A DNA stretch of 64,000 nucleotides from contig JARLHA010000033.1 of the NCBI GenBank assembly GCA_031292485.1, forward strand, positions 1 through 64,000, read 5' to 3'. Source of the stretch: Mucilaginibacter sp. (GTDB lineage: Bacteria; Bacteroidota; Bacteroidia; Sphingobacteriales; Sphingobacteriaceae). A program made the translations under genes and the position numbers. This document shows positions 26,144 through 34,140 of the stretch, piece by piece; within the stretch, counting starts at the first letter, position 1; every line of letters starts with the position of its first letter. The notes beneath the pieces were generated by a model. The model had not been told where the DNA came from, searched no databases, and saw nothing but the letters and a program-made list of their open reading frames with translations.

Positions 26144-26159
26144 AAATAAGTACTTATTT
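26144..26159. promoter_or_regulatory. Palindromic operator before the Phd/YoeB pair
   Basis: AAATAAGTACTTATTT is a perfect 16-bp palindrome ending four bases before the ATG at 26163. Phd/YefM antitoxins repress their own operon by binding palindromes at the promoter, so this is a good operator candidate. Confidence 0.65.
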
Positions 26160-26162
26160 ACT

Positions 26163-26417
26163 ATGGAGGTATTAAATTATACGGAGTTTCGCCAAAACCT
26201 TGCAAAAAACCTTGACAAGGTTAATGATGACGCTGAAATTGTAATTGTATCGCGCAGCAAAGGCAAGAACGTAGTAGTAATGGATCTGGATGAATATAAC
26301 GCCATAACAGAGACCTTGCACATTATTAAGAGCGAAACTAACAGAAAGCGTTTGCAGGATGCTATAGATGAAATGAACAGCGGTGTACATCATTCCCATA
26401 ATCTGATCGAACCTTAA
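26163..26417 (+). CDS. Phd/YefM family antitoxin
   Basis: An 84-residue protein starting MEVLNYTEFRQNLAKNLDKV; the ATG at 26163 is chosen because an upstream in-frame start lies inside the palindromic operator. The N-terminal half is the DNA-binding Phd fold (DDAEIVIVSRSKGKNVVVMD, then a DEYNAITETLHII helix). The C-terminal tail, rich in acidic and polar residues, should wrap the toxin. It ends one base before the YoeB start, so the two are co-translated. Confidence 0.9.
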   Translation: MEVLNYTEFRQNLAKNLDKVNDDAEIVIVSRSKGKNVVVMDLDEYNAITETLHIIKSETNRKRLQDAIDEMNSGVHHSHNLIEP

Positions 26418-26418
26418 T

Positions 26419-26676
26419 ATGGAGCTTGTTTGGCAAACAAAGGCCTGGGACGACTATGTATATTGGCAACAAACAGATAAAAAAGTGTTGATTCGCATTA
26501 ATGAACTTATAAAGGAATGTTTGCGTACCCCATTTAAAGGTATTGGCAAACCTGAACCATTAAAAGGAAACTTTGCCGGGAACTGGAGCAGACGCATAAC
26601 AGACGAACACAGGTTAATATATTGTGTAAAAGAAAACCGCCTGCATATTTTGCAATGCCGATATCACTATAGCTAA
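26419..26676 (+). CDS. yoeB: YoeB/Txe family mRNA interferase toxin
   Basis: An 85-residue ribosome-dependent endoribonuclease toxin. It opens MELVWQTKAWDDYVYWQQTD and ends in CRYHYS, including the C-terminal His-Tyr of the active site (H83, Y84). GKPEPLKGNFAGNWSRRITDEHRLIY supplies the conserved catalytic Glu and Arg. Length and partner fit the YefM-YoeB system. Intact, so presumably neutralised by the upstream antitoxin. Confidence 0.93.
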   Translation: MELVWQTKAWDDYVYWQQTDKKVLIRINELIKECLRTPFKGIGKPEPLKGNFAGNWSRRITDEHRLIYCVKENRLHILQCRYHYS

Positions 26677-26723
26677 AATAAAAACGTTTGAGAAAATAAA
26701 ACTGTCTGCGCCCTGCAGATTTT

Positions 26724-28142
26724 TCAACTCACCCACCATCCTTTTTCAAGGTGCAATGTAACCCGAGCCCGTGTTATGGCGGTGTACCACCATTTGCAAA
26801 GCTCGTTGGGTGGCATTCCGTACATTTTGTTATCCAGAAAGAGATAAACTTCGGCCCATTCGCCGCCCTGCGCTTTATGGCACGTAACGGCGTAGCCATA
26901 AGTGGCCCTAAGGCAATTCAGGAATTCGTCTTTTAACATTTCTTCTTTATAACGCGACGAGTTTGGCTTGATATTTTCAGACCTCATCCTATGGCTGAAG
27001 TCGATCATCAAACTTTTGGATTGTTCGTTACTGAAATTCCCGGTTGTGCCGTGTAAAATATCCAGCGAAAGCAGCAAATTATACTCCTTTTCCGAAGCAA
27101 GCGATTTTACCCTTACATCCTGAAATTTCAACAAACCGACATATTTAAGCTCGCCAAGCTGAAGAATTTCCACAAAATCACCATTTGACAGTGGCACGGC
27201 ATAGTTGTTTTGCGTTACCAGCAGCACATCACCCGGCTGCAGCGGCATATCCATTATGCCGAACCTGTCGCGGCGCATGGCGCGGTTAATTTGCTGCACT
27301 TTTTTGTTGCTTTTTGCAATGGCTAGCGTTTCATTTGTTCCGGCATTCCTGTAAGCATTTGAATAGTGTGCGAATAACGACTGTTCCGAGGTGTGAAGCA
27401 CCACATTTTTAAGGTTAAGTGCCGGCAGTTTTGGCCTGCCCATAAAAGTTTCATAGTCGGCCATTTTTCTCACCGCGCCCGCTAACTTTAATATATCGTT
27501 GGTAGCTTCTGTTCGTTCTATCATTTTCAGGGTTACTGATACCGCGTTTCTCCCGTTCCCGTTTAGCCAGCGCACGTCAAGTGCAGGGCTGAATCCCTGT
27601 CCAACCGGGGGTAACTGGCAAGGGTCGCCTACAAAAATCACCTTGTTCTTTCCAACAACCTCGAAGAAATCATTCAGCAAAACACCCGACCCGAATGTGG
27701 CAAAAAAAGCAGTATCAGCAAAGTCGCCCGATAGCATCGAAGCTTCATCAACAATGTATAAGATCTTATCCTGGTCGGGTACGCGCGTTGCAAACTGTAA
27801 CGACATCTGGCCATTGTTTGCCGGTTTACCGCTCACCAGCATCGATTCATCAATACCGTCAACCTTGCTGAAATGATAAAGCTCGCCATGAACTGTTTTA
27901 GTAGTAAAGCCGGTTTTGCCACGTAATACAGCCGCTGCCCGCCCGGTTGAGGCCAGCATACAGAATTTAAGTTCTTTCTTCTCAAGCCATTTTCCCAGTA
28001 ATTGCATCAGGAAAGTTTTGCCGGTACCTGCGTAGCCCTTCAAAACAAAAGTGTTAGCCACCGGATGGTTCAAAAAATCACGGATCGCCCTGAACGCCGC
28101 CTTTTGATCCTCGTTAAGCGTCGGTTTAGGAGTAGGTTCCAT
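26724..28142 (-). CDS. RecD-like ATP-dependent DNA helicase
   Basis: A 472-residue superfamily 1B helicase. Motif I is GYAGTGKTFLMQL (near residue 38), motif II ILYIVDEASML (near 145), motif III VGDPCQLPPVG, and the C-terminal UvrD-like segments TCHKAQGGEWAEV and YTAITRARVTLHL supply motifs V and VI. It lacks the long N-terminal domain of RecD2, so it is the short form common in Bacteroidota. A 5'-3' unwinding role in repair is inferred. It lies 128 bp from the SNF2 gene on the same strand. Confidence 0.9.
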   Translation of the reverse strand: MEPTPKPTLNEDQKAAFRAIRDFLNHPVANTFVLKGYAGTGKTFLMQLLGKWLEKKELKFCMLASTGRAAAVLRGKTGFTTKTVHGELYHFSKVDGIDESMLVSGKPANNGQMSLQFATRVPDQDKILYIVDEASMLSGDFADTAFFATFGSGVLLNDFFEVVGKNKVIFVGDPCQLPPVGQGFSPALDVRWLNGNGRNAVSVTLKMIERTEATNDILKLAGAVRKMADYETFMGRPKLPALNLKNVVLHTSEQSLFAHYSNAYRNAGTNETLAIAKSNKKVQQINRAMRRDRFGIMDMPLQPGDVLLVTQNNYAVPLSNGDFVEILQLGELKYVGLLKFQDVRVKSLASEKEYNLLLSLDILHGTTGNFSNEQSKSLMIDFSHRMRSENIKPNSSRYKEEMLKDEFLNCLRATYGYAVTCHKAQGGEWAEVYLFLDNKMYGMPPNELCKWWYTAITRARVTLHLEKGWWVS

Positions 28143-28270
28143 TTGTGTGTTCGTTGCGGATACGCATGCCGGTCGCTAAAATATCAACAAATGTGGGGTT
28201 TTGCAAATAGCCAGTCAGATTCGGCATTGGATGAAAACACCATATTTTAATAATTCGCAAAGCTTTTAAG

Positions 28271-30919
28271 CTATAGCCCCATCATTCCCGGCATTTTAAA
28301 CCGCATTACTATTTCGCCTGTTTCCTTGTCTATTTCCATTTTTTTGCCTTCAAACCCTAAATCTTTTCCCGTAGCCATTTTAAACATCCCCGAAAGGAAT
28401 TCCATCCCCTGGTTCATTACGGTTTCCATAGCCTGTATCTTTTCCTGCTGTTCTTCCGGAAATATTATTTCCGAAGCTTTATTACTATCGGTACCGACCG
28501 GCTGCCGGCTGTTTTCGTCAGAAACGATATCCTCAATGGATTCTTGAAGTTGTTCAACTTCAGATTCAATCTGAGCGTCTTCGTACAATTCGGTTTGTAC
28601 AGCCGTAAAACCTTCCATAACGTCTTCCAGTTCCTTAAGAAATTGCGCTTTGCCCGAAGCAGAAAAGTCAACTACATCAGGGCCGTTTTCGTTGTTAAGT
28701 ACGCCGTCAAAAAGGTTTTGTTTCAGTGTAAGTCCCGAGGCTATTTTTGTTTCAATAGAGTTTTTCGTTACCAGATTGATCACCGTAAGGTGCTTGCTCA
28801 ACTGCCCCAGGCGGTCAATACGGCCGATGCGCTGGTTTTTTTTAGCCGGGTTCCACGGGAGCTCAAAGTTTATAACCGTATCAGCAACCTGGAGGTTAAG
28901 CCCTGCACCGCCGGCCTCGGTTGACAAAAACACCTGGCAATCCGGTTCGCTTTCAAACTTCTTTACCAGTTTATCACGGTTTTTTATGGCTACCTGTCCG
29001 CTTAGCTGGGCAAAGCCGATGCCGCACTCATGCAGCATTTTGCCTATTAATTGCAGCATAGTAACCCATTCAGAAAAAATGATGACCTTATTTTTGTTGT
29101 TTTTCAGGTCTAACTTCTCCAGCAGGATGTGTTTCAACTCATGAAGTTTTGGTGATACATGCGATTGTTTATCAACCAGGAAGGTTGAATCGCAAACCAT
29201 ACGCATATTGCTCATCAGCAGCATCAATTTCTGCAAGTCGAAGGGTGAAATGAATTTTTTGCGGAGGATAGCAGAAATACCCTTCGCATAGTCGCTATGA
29301 TAAACTTCCTGTTCTATGTGCATAGCCACAGGCACCGTAATCTCTGTTACCTGTGGCAAATCTTTTATCACTCTTCTTTTCTCTCTTCTGATCAATATCG
29401 GTTTAAGGCGGTCGTTTAACTGCTGAAGGTTGTAATAGCCGGTGATTTTGTCGGCTTTGGTTTCATCAAAATAACAATGTTGGTACGAAAACTCCCACAA
29501 AGGGGCTAAAAATTGGGGGTCAATAAACTGCACCACCGAATAAAGGTCGATCAACCGGTTTTCAATCGGCGTTCCTGTAATCACCAAAGCATGTTTCTTT
29601 TCCAGCATTTTTATACTCTGTGCAGTGATGGTCGAGAAGTTTTTAATCTTCTGCGCCTCGTCCAGGATAATAAAGTCGGTTTCCATTCGGTTCATTTCCC
29701 GCCAGTCCCTTAATACGGTTTCATAATTAACAATCATGAAAAAAGCGTCGCTGTTGCGGTATAGTTCAACTCTTTGGTTTGGGAGCCCGTCAACGATAAT
29801 TGCCGTCTCATGCGAAAACTTTTCAATTTCCTGCTTCCATTGCTCCTTTAACGAAGCGGGGCAGATAATGAGTGTCCGCCTGAAATTGAACAACTTCTTT
29901 TTAATTACGGCAGTAGCTATCGCCTGGATGGTTTTACCCAGGCCCATTTCGTCGGCGATAATAGCCCCGCTTTTAAAAGCGGCAAAAGCCACGCCCTGCT
30001 GCTGGTATGGGAACAATGTAGCTTTCATCATCGAAAAATCCACTTGTTCTTCGTTGCTGGCAAGGTCGAGCATTTCCTTGTCCCATGCCTCCTTTACTTT
30101 TTCTTCCACTTCTGGCCGTACCATTAACAGCGGGTGTTCGCGTGCGGCCACAATAAAGTTCAGGAATTCCTTTACGTCACCGTCTTCAACATAACTTTTG
30201 CCGGCAAAATATCTCGTGATTAATCCTGCAATGTCAGGTTTTAAAATGTGCGGGTAATACCAGGAAATGCGATAGTTATTAAGCGGATCAAGATACACCT
30301 CCACAAACGGGTAAACCCGGCTTAAGCTATGATAAATTTCCGGCTGCGATTTCAACGCAATAAAGGCAAACATAATGTGTTTGGTTGTGCCCAGTTTATT
30401 TGTTTTCAGATCGGGATTATCAATATAACCGGTCTCATTTTCAAAATCGCGGAGCGTGATTTTATAGCTTACGCCTTTTTCGGTGGTTAAAACGTGTTCC
30501 CCATAAATATTGCCGGCAAATGTTATTGTGTATTTGGCTTTCAGCGCTTTTAACCTGCGCTCTTCCAGCACCCGTTTCATCATGCCTTCGCGGGTATATG
30601 CTTTACCTTCAAGCAGGGGCTTGGGTTCGGTTTTTTCCAGTTCTTCTTCAACCTGCATCAGGGCGGCAACGCTGCAGCTGTCCCAGGGGGCTGGGTCACC
30701 TTTAATGAGGCTGTGTAGATTCCCATCCTCCGGAAGTGTAATTCTTATCTCAATATCTTCCTCCCCGTCAAATACCAATACGTCAAAACCGCGTACCGAC
30801 TGGCTTAACAACTGGCAATTCCCATTCAGGTAAATTGCCCTGGCTTTACGGTATATTAAGTCGCTTATTTCGGGCGATTCTTTAAACGCAGCTATTTGTT
30901 TTTTTATAGATGAGATCAT
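28271..30919 (-). CDS. SNF2-family DEAD/DEAH helicase
   Basis: An 882-residue protein counted from MISSIKKQIAAFK (30919); an earlier in-frame start is not favoured. The N-terminal 300 residues carry no recognised domain. The SNF2 core shows ADEMGLGKTIQAIA (Walker A), the DEAQKIKN box, a TGTPIENRL motif, and in the second lobe EAGGAGLNLQVADTVIN and QRIGRIDRLGQ. The C-terminal 120 residues are acidic and degenerate. Translocation on dsDNA is expected; RapA/HepA-like or defence roles are possible. Likely co-transcribed with the RecD-like gene. Confidence 0.9.
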   Translation of the reverse strand: MISSIKKQIAAFKESPEISDLIYRKARAIYLNGNCQLLSQSVRGFDVLVFDGEEDIEIRITLPEDGNLHSLIKGDPAPWDSCSVAALMQVEEELEKTEPKPLLEGKAYTREGMMKRVLEERRLKALKAKYTITFAGNIYGEHVLTTEKGVSYKITLRDFENETGYIDNPDLKTNKLGTTKHIMFAFIALKSQPEIYHSLSRVYPFVEVYLDPLNNYRISWYYPHILKPDIAGLITRYFAGKSYVEDGDVKEFLNFIVAAREHPLLMVRPEVEEKVKEAWDKEMLDLASNEEQVDFSMMKATLFPYQQQGVAFAAFKSGAIIADEMGLGKTIQAIATAVIKKKLFNFRRTLIICPASLKEQWKQEIEKFSHETAIIVDGLPNQRVELYRNSDAFFMIVNYETVLRDWREMNRMETDFIILDEAQKIKNFSTITAQSIKMLEKKHALVITGTPIENRLIDLYSVVQFIDPQFLAPLWEFSYQHCYFDETKADKITGYYNLQQLNDRLKPILIRREKRRVIKDLPQVTEITVPVAMHIEQEVYHSDYAKGISAILRKKFISPFDLQKLMLLMSNMRMVCDSTFLVDKQSHVSPKLHELKHILLEKLDLKNNKNKVIIFSEWVTMLQLIGKMLHECGIGFAQLSGQVAIKNRDKLVKKFESEPDCQVFLSTEAGGAGLNLQVADTVINFELPWNPAKKNQRIGRIDRLGQLSKHLTVINLVTKNSIETKIASGLTLKQNLFDGVLNNENGPDVVDFSASGKAQFLKELEDVMEGFTAVQTELYEDAQIESEVEQLQESIEDIVSDENSRQPVGTDSNKASEIIFPEEQQEKIQAMETVMNQGMEFLSGMFKMATGKDLGFEGKKMEIDKETGEIVMRFKMPGMMGL

Positions 30920-31052
30920 TTTATTTGGGATGATGGTGATTTGGTCAAGTTTAGGGAAGAATATTACGCTAAGCAAAAATAGTTTTCAACGAATATAAAG
31001 TGGTTTTTGAGGGAAATGTGTAAATGATTAACAATATTCCTAAATTTGTTAT

Positions 31053-31282
31053 ATGACAACGCTCACCATTGAAATTCCGGAAAAGGTTGAAAAAACACTG
31101 TCTGACCCGGTTGAACAATTAGGAGGGAAAGTAGTTTCAACCGATAATGTCAGGAAATTAAGCAAAGCGGCAAAGAAAAACAAATATTGGATGACCTTGA
31201 GGAATCAGTGAAATAGGTTAAATTATACCAGGAAAGAAAAGTACAAGCAAAATCAATCGAACAATTGCTGAATGAGCTTTAA
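31053..31282 (+). pseudogene. Degraded antitoxin-like gene
   Basis: From the ATG at 31053, MTTLTIEIPEKVEKTLSD runs 53 codons, then shifts. A shifted frame reads ILDDLEESVK, a stop, VKLYQERKVQ and AKSIEQLLNEL, the typical C-terminal tail of small Bacteroidota antitoxins. So one frameshift and one stop have destroyed an antitoxin of about 76 residues. A TAAATTTG box at 31041-31048 is a candidate promoter. No toxin follows. Confidence 0.65.
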
Positions 31283-31322
31283 AACCTTGAAAGCCTTTAC
31301 AAGTTAATGTCATCATGTTATA

Positions 31323-31766
31323 ATGAATATTAAAGGCTATACTTATTACGCTGCAAGTGACTATAAAGATTATTTATTTTACAGCGATGGACCCAACGGT
31401 CGAATAAAAAAACTGGTCGTTTATGAAAAAATTAACGATGAGCCACTCATCTATAATTTGGCATTCGGTGACGAAGAACCAGCAACTGGCGTCCTGCTTG
31501 ACAGAGTAAAAAGCAGCAACGATGACCGCGATACAATCCTTGCGACTGTTGCGCATACAATTGGGGATTTTAGTGATCATTATGGTAGACCGATGATCCA
31601 TATCGTCGGTAGCACCTTAGTCAGAACGCGGTTATATCAAATGAGCATTTCTAAAATCTACGATGAAATTTGCGCCGGATATACTGTACAAGGTTACCGG
31701 AACGGTGCATGGGAATTTTTTCAGAAGAATGTCAACTATGAGGCATTTGTCGTTCAAAAAAATTAA
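31323..31766 (+). CDS. DUF6934 family protein, copy 1
   Basis: A 147-residue cytosolic protein, not similar to any characterised enzyme I can name. It shares with the second copy (32286-32729) YTYY at the start, a GPNG/GPKG turn, YNLxFGDE near residue 48, DRDxxLxTVAxT near 70, VRTRLYQ near 102 and FQKNVNY near the end, an order typical of the DUF6934 family. Its small downstream partner has a separate promoter-like box. The N-terminal MNIKGYTYYAASDYKDYLF fixes the start at 31323. Confidence 0.78.
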   Translation: MNIKGYTYYAASDYKDYLFYSDGPNGRIKKLVVYEKINDEPLIYNLAFGDEEPATGVLLDRVKSSNDDRDTILATVAHTIGDFSDHYGRPMIHIVGSTLVRTRLYQMSISKIYDEICAGYTVQGYRNGAWEFFQKNVNYEAFVVQKN

Positions 31767-31772
31767 AATAAC

Positions 31773-31780
31773 TATATTTG
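31773..31780 (+). promoter_or_regulatory. -7 box before the first small cassette gene
   Basis: TATATTTG (TAnnTTTG type) immediately after the DUF6934 stop, followed by GATATTATAAATGATAGG before the ATG at 31801. The second cassette has a matching box at 32735-32742. Confidence 0.55.
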
Positions 31781-31800
31781 ATATTATAAATGATAGGATT

Positions 31801-31992
31801 ATGTCAACAATGAAAAGAGCAGTAGAGATCAAATCAGAATCGTTGGGCGGGGCCATTGTTAGTAACACCGTTAAAAGCCACGCTAGCGATCCTGTTGTTA
31901 TTAAAAAAGCAGAAGAAGCAAAGGCTTTTTTTAAGAAAGCAGGGTTCCCGAAAGGTGAATTAAGCACGTTCAATCATGGCACAAGAGGATGA
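31801..31992 (+). CDS. Small conserved partner protein of DUF6934, copy 1
   Basis: A 63-residue basic protein. Its core pattern IVS-x2-V-x-S-x3-DP-x3-KK-x-E-x-A, then K-x-G-x-P recurs in the second cassette. That conservation across two copies argues for a real gene. It may be an antitoxin or accessory protein of DUF6934; this is inferred only from the pairing and from its own promoter. Its last 17 bp overlap the next small gene. Confidence 0.68.
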   Translation: MSTMKRAVEIKSESLGGAIVSNTVKSHASDPVVIKKAEEAKAFFKKAGFPKGELSTFNHGTRG

Positions 31993-32167
31993 CGAAAGGT
32001 TAAAGCATCGCGCGGAGTTCCTTGAGCAGAAAAGGAAGCGAAGGGAAGCCGAAGCAATGACGACAGAACAAATTATCGAACACGCAAGGGAAATTTTCAG
32101 CACTCCGGCCTCAAAAGAATTTTTTAGAAAGCTGGCTGAAGAACAAGAAAAAAATAAAGCGATATAA
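31976..32167 (+). CDS. Small charged helical protein
   Basis: A 63-residue, highly charged, mostly helical protein (MAQEDDERLKHRAEFLEQK, then EQIIEHAREIFSTPASKEFF). It overlaps the end of the preceding gene by 17 bp in another frame, suggesting translational coupling. The second cassette keeps only a 26-codon remnant at the same place. Function unknown. Confidence 0.55.
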   Translation: MAQEDDERLKHRAEFLEQKRKRREAEAMTTEQIIEHAREIFSTPASKEFFRKLAEEQEKNKAI

Positions 32168-32226
32168 AGTGGGGAACCCCATCTCTTTTGGCCTGCGCTG
32201 CATTCGCGCGAGAAGAGGTTGTTCCA
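32168..32226. repeat. Palindromic repeat, copy 1 (CATCTCTTTTGGCCTGC type)
   Basis: CCCCATCTCTTTTGGCCTGC (32178-32200 region) pairs with GCGAGAAGAGGTTGTTCC (32208-32226). A diverged copy at 33303-33356 has the same order of words. Confidence 0.5.
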
Positions 32227-32285
32227 ATAAATTAAAAAATTTCTTAGGTTTGAATTGATATACTACTTGATTTCAACCTTCGCCG

Positions 32286-32729
32286 ATGAATCTGCCTCGT
32301 TACACCTATTACAGTAGCAATAATTTTAAAGATTACAGATTTATAAGCGAAGGCCCAAAAGGAAAAATTGCAAAAGTTGTAAGGTTCAGCAAAATCGAAG
32401 GATGGAAGAATGTTTATAATTTAGGTTTTGGCGATGAAAATTTGGACACAGGGGCTATTGACGATATTTCAATCACAAATAACGAAGATCGCGACTTAGT
32501 GCTTTCAACGGTTGCAAATACTGTTATTGACTTTACTTATCATTACCCGCATTACCAAGTGTACGCGGAAGGTAGCACGCCAGTCCGTACCCGGTTATAT
32601 CAAATAGGGATTTCTGGTTTATTTGATGAAATGAGTTTATATTTCGAGGTGTACGGATTAAAGGATGGCGATTGGCACGAGTTTCAAAAAAATGTAAATT
32701 ATAGTGCATTTTTAATTAAGAGGATATAA
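32286..32729 (+). CDS. DUF6934 family protein, copy 2
   Basis: A 147-residue paralogue of 31323-31766, the same length, with YTYY, SEGPKGKIAK, YNLGFGDENL, DRDLVLSTVANTVIDF, GSTPVRTRLYQI and EFQKNVNYSAF in register. The many substitutions between the copies show an old duplication kept in frame, which argues for function of both. Its downstream partner at 32766 is likewise preserved. Cytosolic; activity unknown. Confidence 0.8.
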   Translation: MNLPRYTYYSSNNFKDYRFISEGPKGKIAKVVRFSKIEGWKNVYNLGFGDENLDTGAIDDISITNNEDRDLVLSTVANTVIDFTYHYPHYQVYAEGSTPVRTRLYQIGISGLFDEMSLYFEVYGLKDGDWHEFQKNVNYSAFLIKRI

Positions 32730-32734
32730 AATTG

Positions 32735-32742
32735 TATCTTTG
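32735..32742 (+). promoter_or_regulatory. -7 box before the second small cassette gene
   Basis: TATCTTTG followed by ATATACAG, five bases after the stop of DUF6934 copy 2 and 24 before the small gene. Confidence 0.55.
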
Positions 32743-32765
32743 ATATACAGATAAATCAAATTGTT

Positions 32766-32936
32766 ATGTCAGCAATAACAAAAAAGGACGAACGGAAAGA
32801 ATTGAAGGGGCACGGAATCGTTAGCGATGCCGTGCGGAGCTACGAGAATGATCCGTTCTTCGTAAAGAAAACCGAACAAGCAAGAAAAACGCTGTTAAAA
32901 GTTGGCTTGCCCGGAGACAAAAAGAAACAACAATAG
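32766..32936 (+). CDS. Small conserved partner protein of DUF6934, copy 2
   Basis: A 56-residue basic protein starting MSAITKKDERKELKGHGIVS. GIVSDAVRSYENDPFFVKK, TEQARKTLLKVGLPGDK matches the copy 1 protein at spaced positions (IVS, V, S, DP, KK, E, A, K, G, P). Short genes like this are easily missed; conservation between the copies is the main support. Confidence 0.65.
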   Translation: MSAITKKDERKELKGHGIVSDAVRSYENDPFFVKKTEQARKTLLKVGLPGDKKKQQ

Positions 32937-32948
32937 CTAATAACTTTC

Positions 32949-33029
32949 ATGCCCGAACCTAAAAAAGAAACGAAAGAAAAACTCCCTGGTCGTGCCATTT
33001 TGTTAATTCTGAAATTCTGTAAATTCTGA
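32949..33029 (+). pseudogene. Truncated third gene of the second cassette
   Basis: MPEPKKETKEKLPGRA occupies the place of the charged helical gene of cassette 1 but ends after 26 codons inside a TTCTGAAATTCTGTAAATTC stutter repeat. It looks as though repeat insertion removed the rest. Alternatively it is not a gene. Confidence 0.35.
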
Positions 33030-33030
33030 T

Positions 33031-33246
33031 TCAGACAACCTTCCCTTCCTCCAAATAAGCGGCATAATTAAGGCATTGCTCAATGTCTTCAAACTCCAGG
33101 TAAGGGTAGGCCTCTATAATTTCCGCTTTTGTCATCCCGGCAGCAAGTAAACCAAGTACAGCTAAAACGGTAATACGCATGCCCCTTACGCAGGGCTTGC
33201 CGGCCATTATGTTGGGGTTGGAAGTAATTCTATCAAGGGTTAACAT
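33031..33246 (-). CDS. DUF433 domain protein (orphan)
   Basis: A 71-residue DUF433 protein: LDRITSNPNIMAGKPCVRGM, RITVLAVLGLLAAGMTKAEI, then YPYLEFEDIEQCLNYAAYL. This follows the more canonical DUF433 pattern (P-x-I/V-x-x-G-x-P-x-I-x-G-T/M-R). DUF433 normally pairs with a DUF5615 PIN-like gene, but none follows downstream on this strand; the next 300 bp belong to the second DUF6934 cassette. So it is an orphan, or its toxin was lost. Confidence 0.88.
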   Translation of the reverse strand: MLTLDRITSNPNIMAGKPCVRGMRITVLAVLGLLAAGMTKAEIIEAYPYLEFEDIEQCLNYAAYLEEGKVV

Positions 33247-33302
33247 AAATTCGCTGTAATAAAATTACGCTTTTAATTCTTGTTGTCAATTTGAAAGTAA
33301 GC

Positions 33303-33356
33303 GGCGCACGGACTCCACCTCTTTAGACCTGCTGTATTCCTGCACAAGAGAAAAGT
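33303..33356. repeat. Palindromic repeat, copy 2
   Basis: CTCCACCTCTTTAGACCTGC, then TATTCCTGCACAAGAGAAAAG: same layout as 32168-32226 but diverged. With copy 1 it brackets the second DUF6934 cassette and the orphan DUF433. Confidence 0.45.
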
Positions 33357-33387
33357 TTTAATGGATTTTGTTTAATACGAGATTACA

Positions 33388-33418
33388 TTTGGAAGTGATG
33401 AAATTTGTTTTACATTTG
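33388..33418 (+). promoter_or_regulatory. Promoter of the glycosylase-like/deiminase pair
   Basis: TTTG (33388-33391), 19 nt, TACATTTG (33411-33418): an excellent match to the Bacteroidota housekeeping promoter, 45 nt upstream of the ATG at 33463. Confidence 0.8.
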
Positions 33419-33462
33419 CAATGACATAAGTACCTGATTATTAATATTATATAATAATTATA

Positions 33463-34095
33463 ATGAATTTAGAGATAACTAATAAAGAAAATCCATTTGA
33501 TGATTTTAAAAGGATTGCATCAAGTTTAATGAATGACAATGTGCTGCTTGTAGGTGAAAACTATTATCGTTTTACCTCGCTTGAGTTTTACTATTTTGAA
33601 AAAGATAGCCACGCTGATGTTTACTCACATCAGCATGAAAATCAAATGACAAGCGAACAATGGTATTTCCATGGTTCTGGTTTAGATATAACATTTGGAA
33701 GCAAAGATGTATATGGTGGTATATTAATCAGAGGGGTTAAAAACCTAAAGGAAAATAAATTTATAAATGGGCCTATTTTGTGTGTTCAAGAACTGTTCAA
33801 AAATTTAGGCGCTGTTAACAATTCAGAAAAAATGAGTTTTTATATCCAAAAGTTACCCTGGGATAGAATGGGTTCGCTAATTGAAGAGCAGAAAGTTTAT
33901 TACAGCCGGAGAGTTGGTTTAAACCCTAAAATCGACCAATCTGAGAAGGCAAGGTTTTATAATGGTCTATATCGTTTTTTTATAAATCCCAAAGAAACCC
34001 AAAAAGACAAAAGCAATATAGCCGTGGATCTATTGACACAAGTAGGTTCCGAAAAAGAAATAAATGATCTATTCGGCTACAAACACTTTAAATAG
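33463..34095 (+). CDS. Possible methylpurine-DNA-glycosylase-like protein, AT-rich
   Basis: A 210-residue protein that I cannot assign firmly. The central part resembles the AAG/MPG glycosylase fold by pattern: YYRFTSLEFYYFEKDSHADV corresponds to the VEAY...D-x-A/S-H segment, WYFHGSGLDITFG to the F-x-x-P-G-x-x-Y-V-Y-x-x-Y-G turn, and GGILIRGVKNL to G-x-x-V-L-I-R-A. If so, the Glu in SLEFYYFE would be the general base. The C-terminal third is charged. Its base composition is markedly AT-rich. It abuts the deiminase-family gene and shares its promoter. Confidence 0.6.
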   Translation: MNLEITNKENPFDDFKRIASSLMNDNVLLVGENYYRFTSLEFYYFEKDSHADVYSHQHENQMTSEQWYFHGSGLDITFGSKDVYGGILIRGVKNLKENKFINGPILCVQELFKNLGAVNNSEKMSFYIQKLPWDRMGSLIEEQKVYYSRRVGLNPKIDQSEKARFYNGLYRFFINPKETQKDKSNIAVDLLTQVGSEKEINDLFGYKHFK

Positions 34096-34140
34096 TTGAA
34101 AAGACAAAAGCTGATCATTTATAGTAAAGCAATTATTCTA

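Noticed and set aside
34096..34140. TTG start for the deiminase-family gene directly after the preceding stop
   Set aside because: The ATG at 34141 gives the family-like N-terminus; the TTG cannot be excluded because tight coupling would be plausible.
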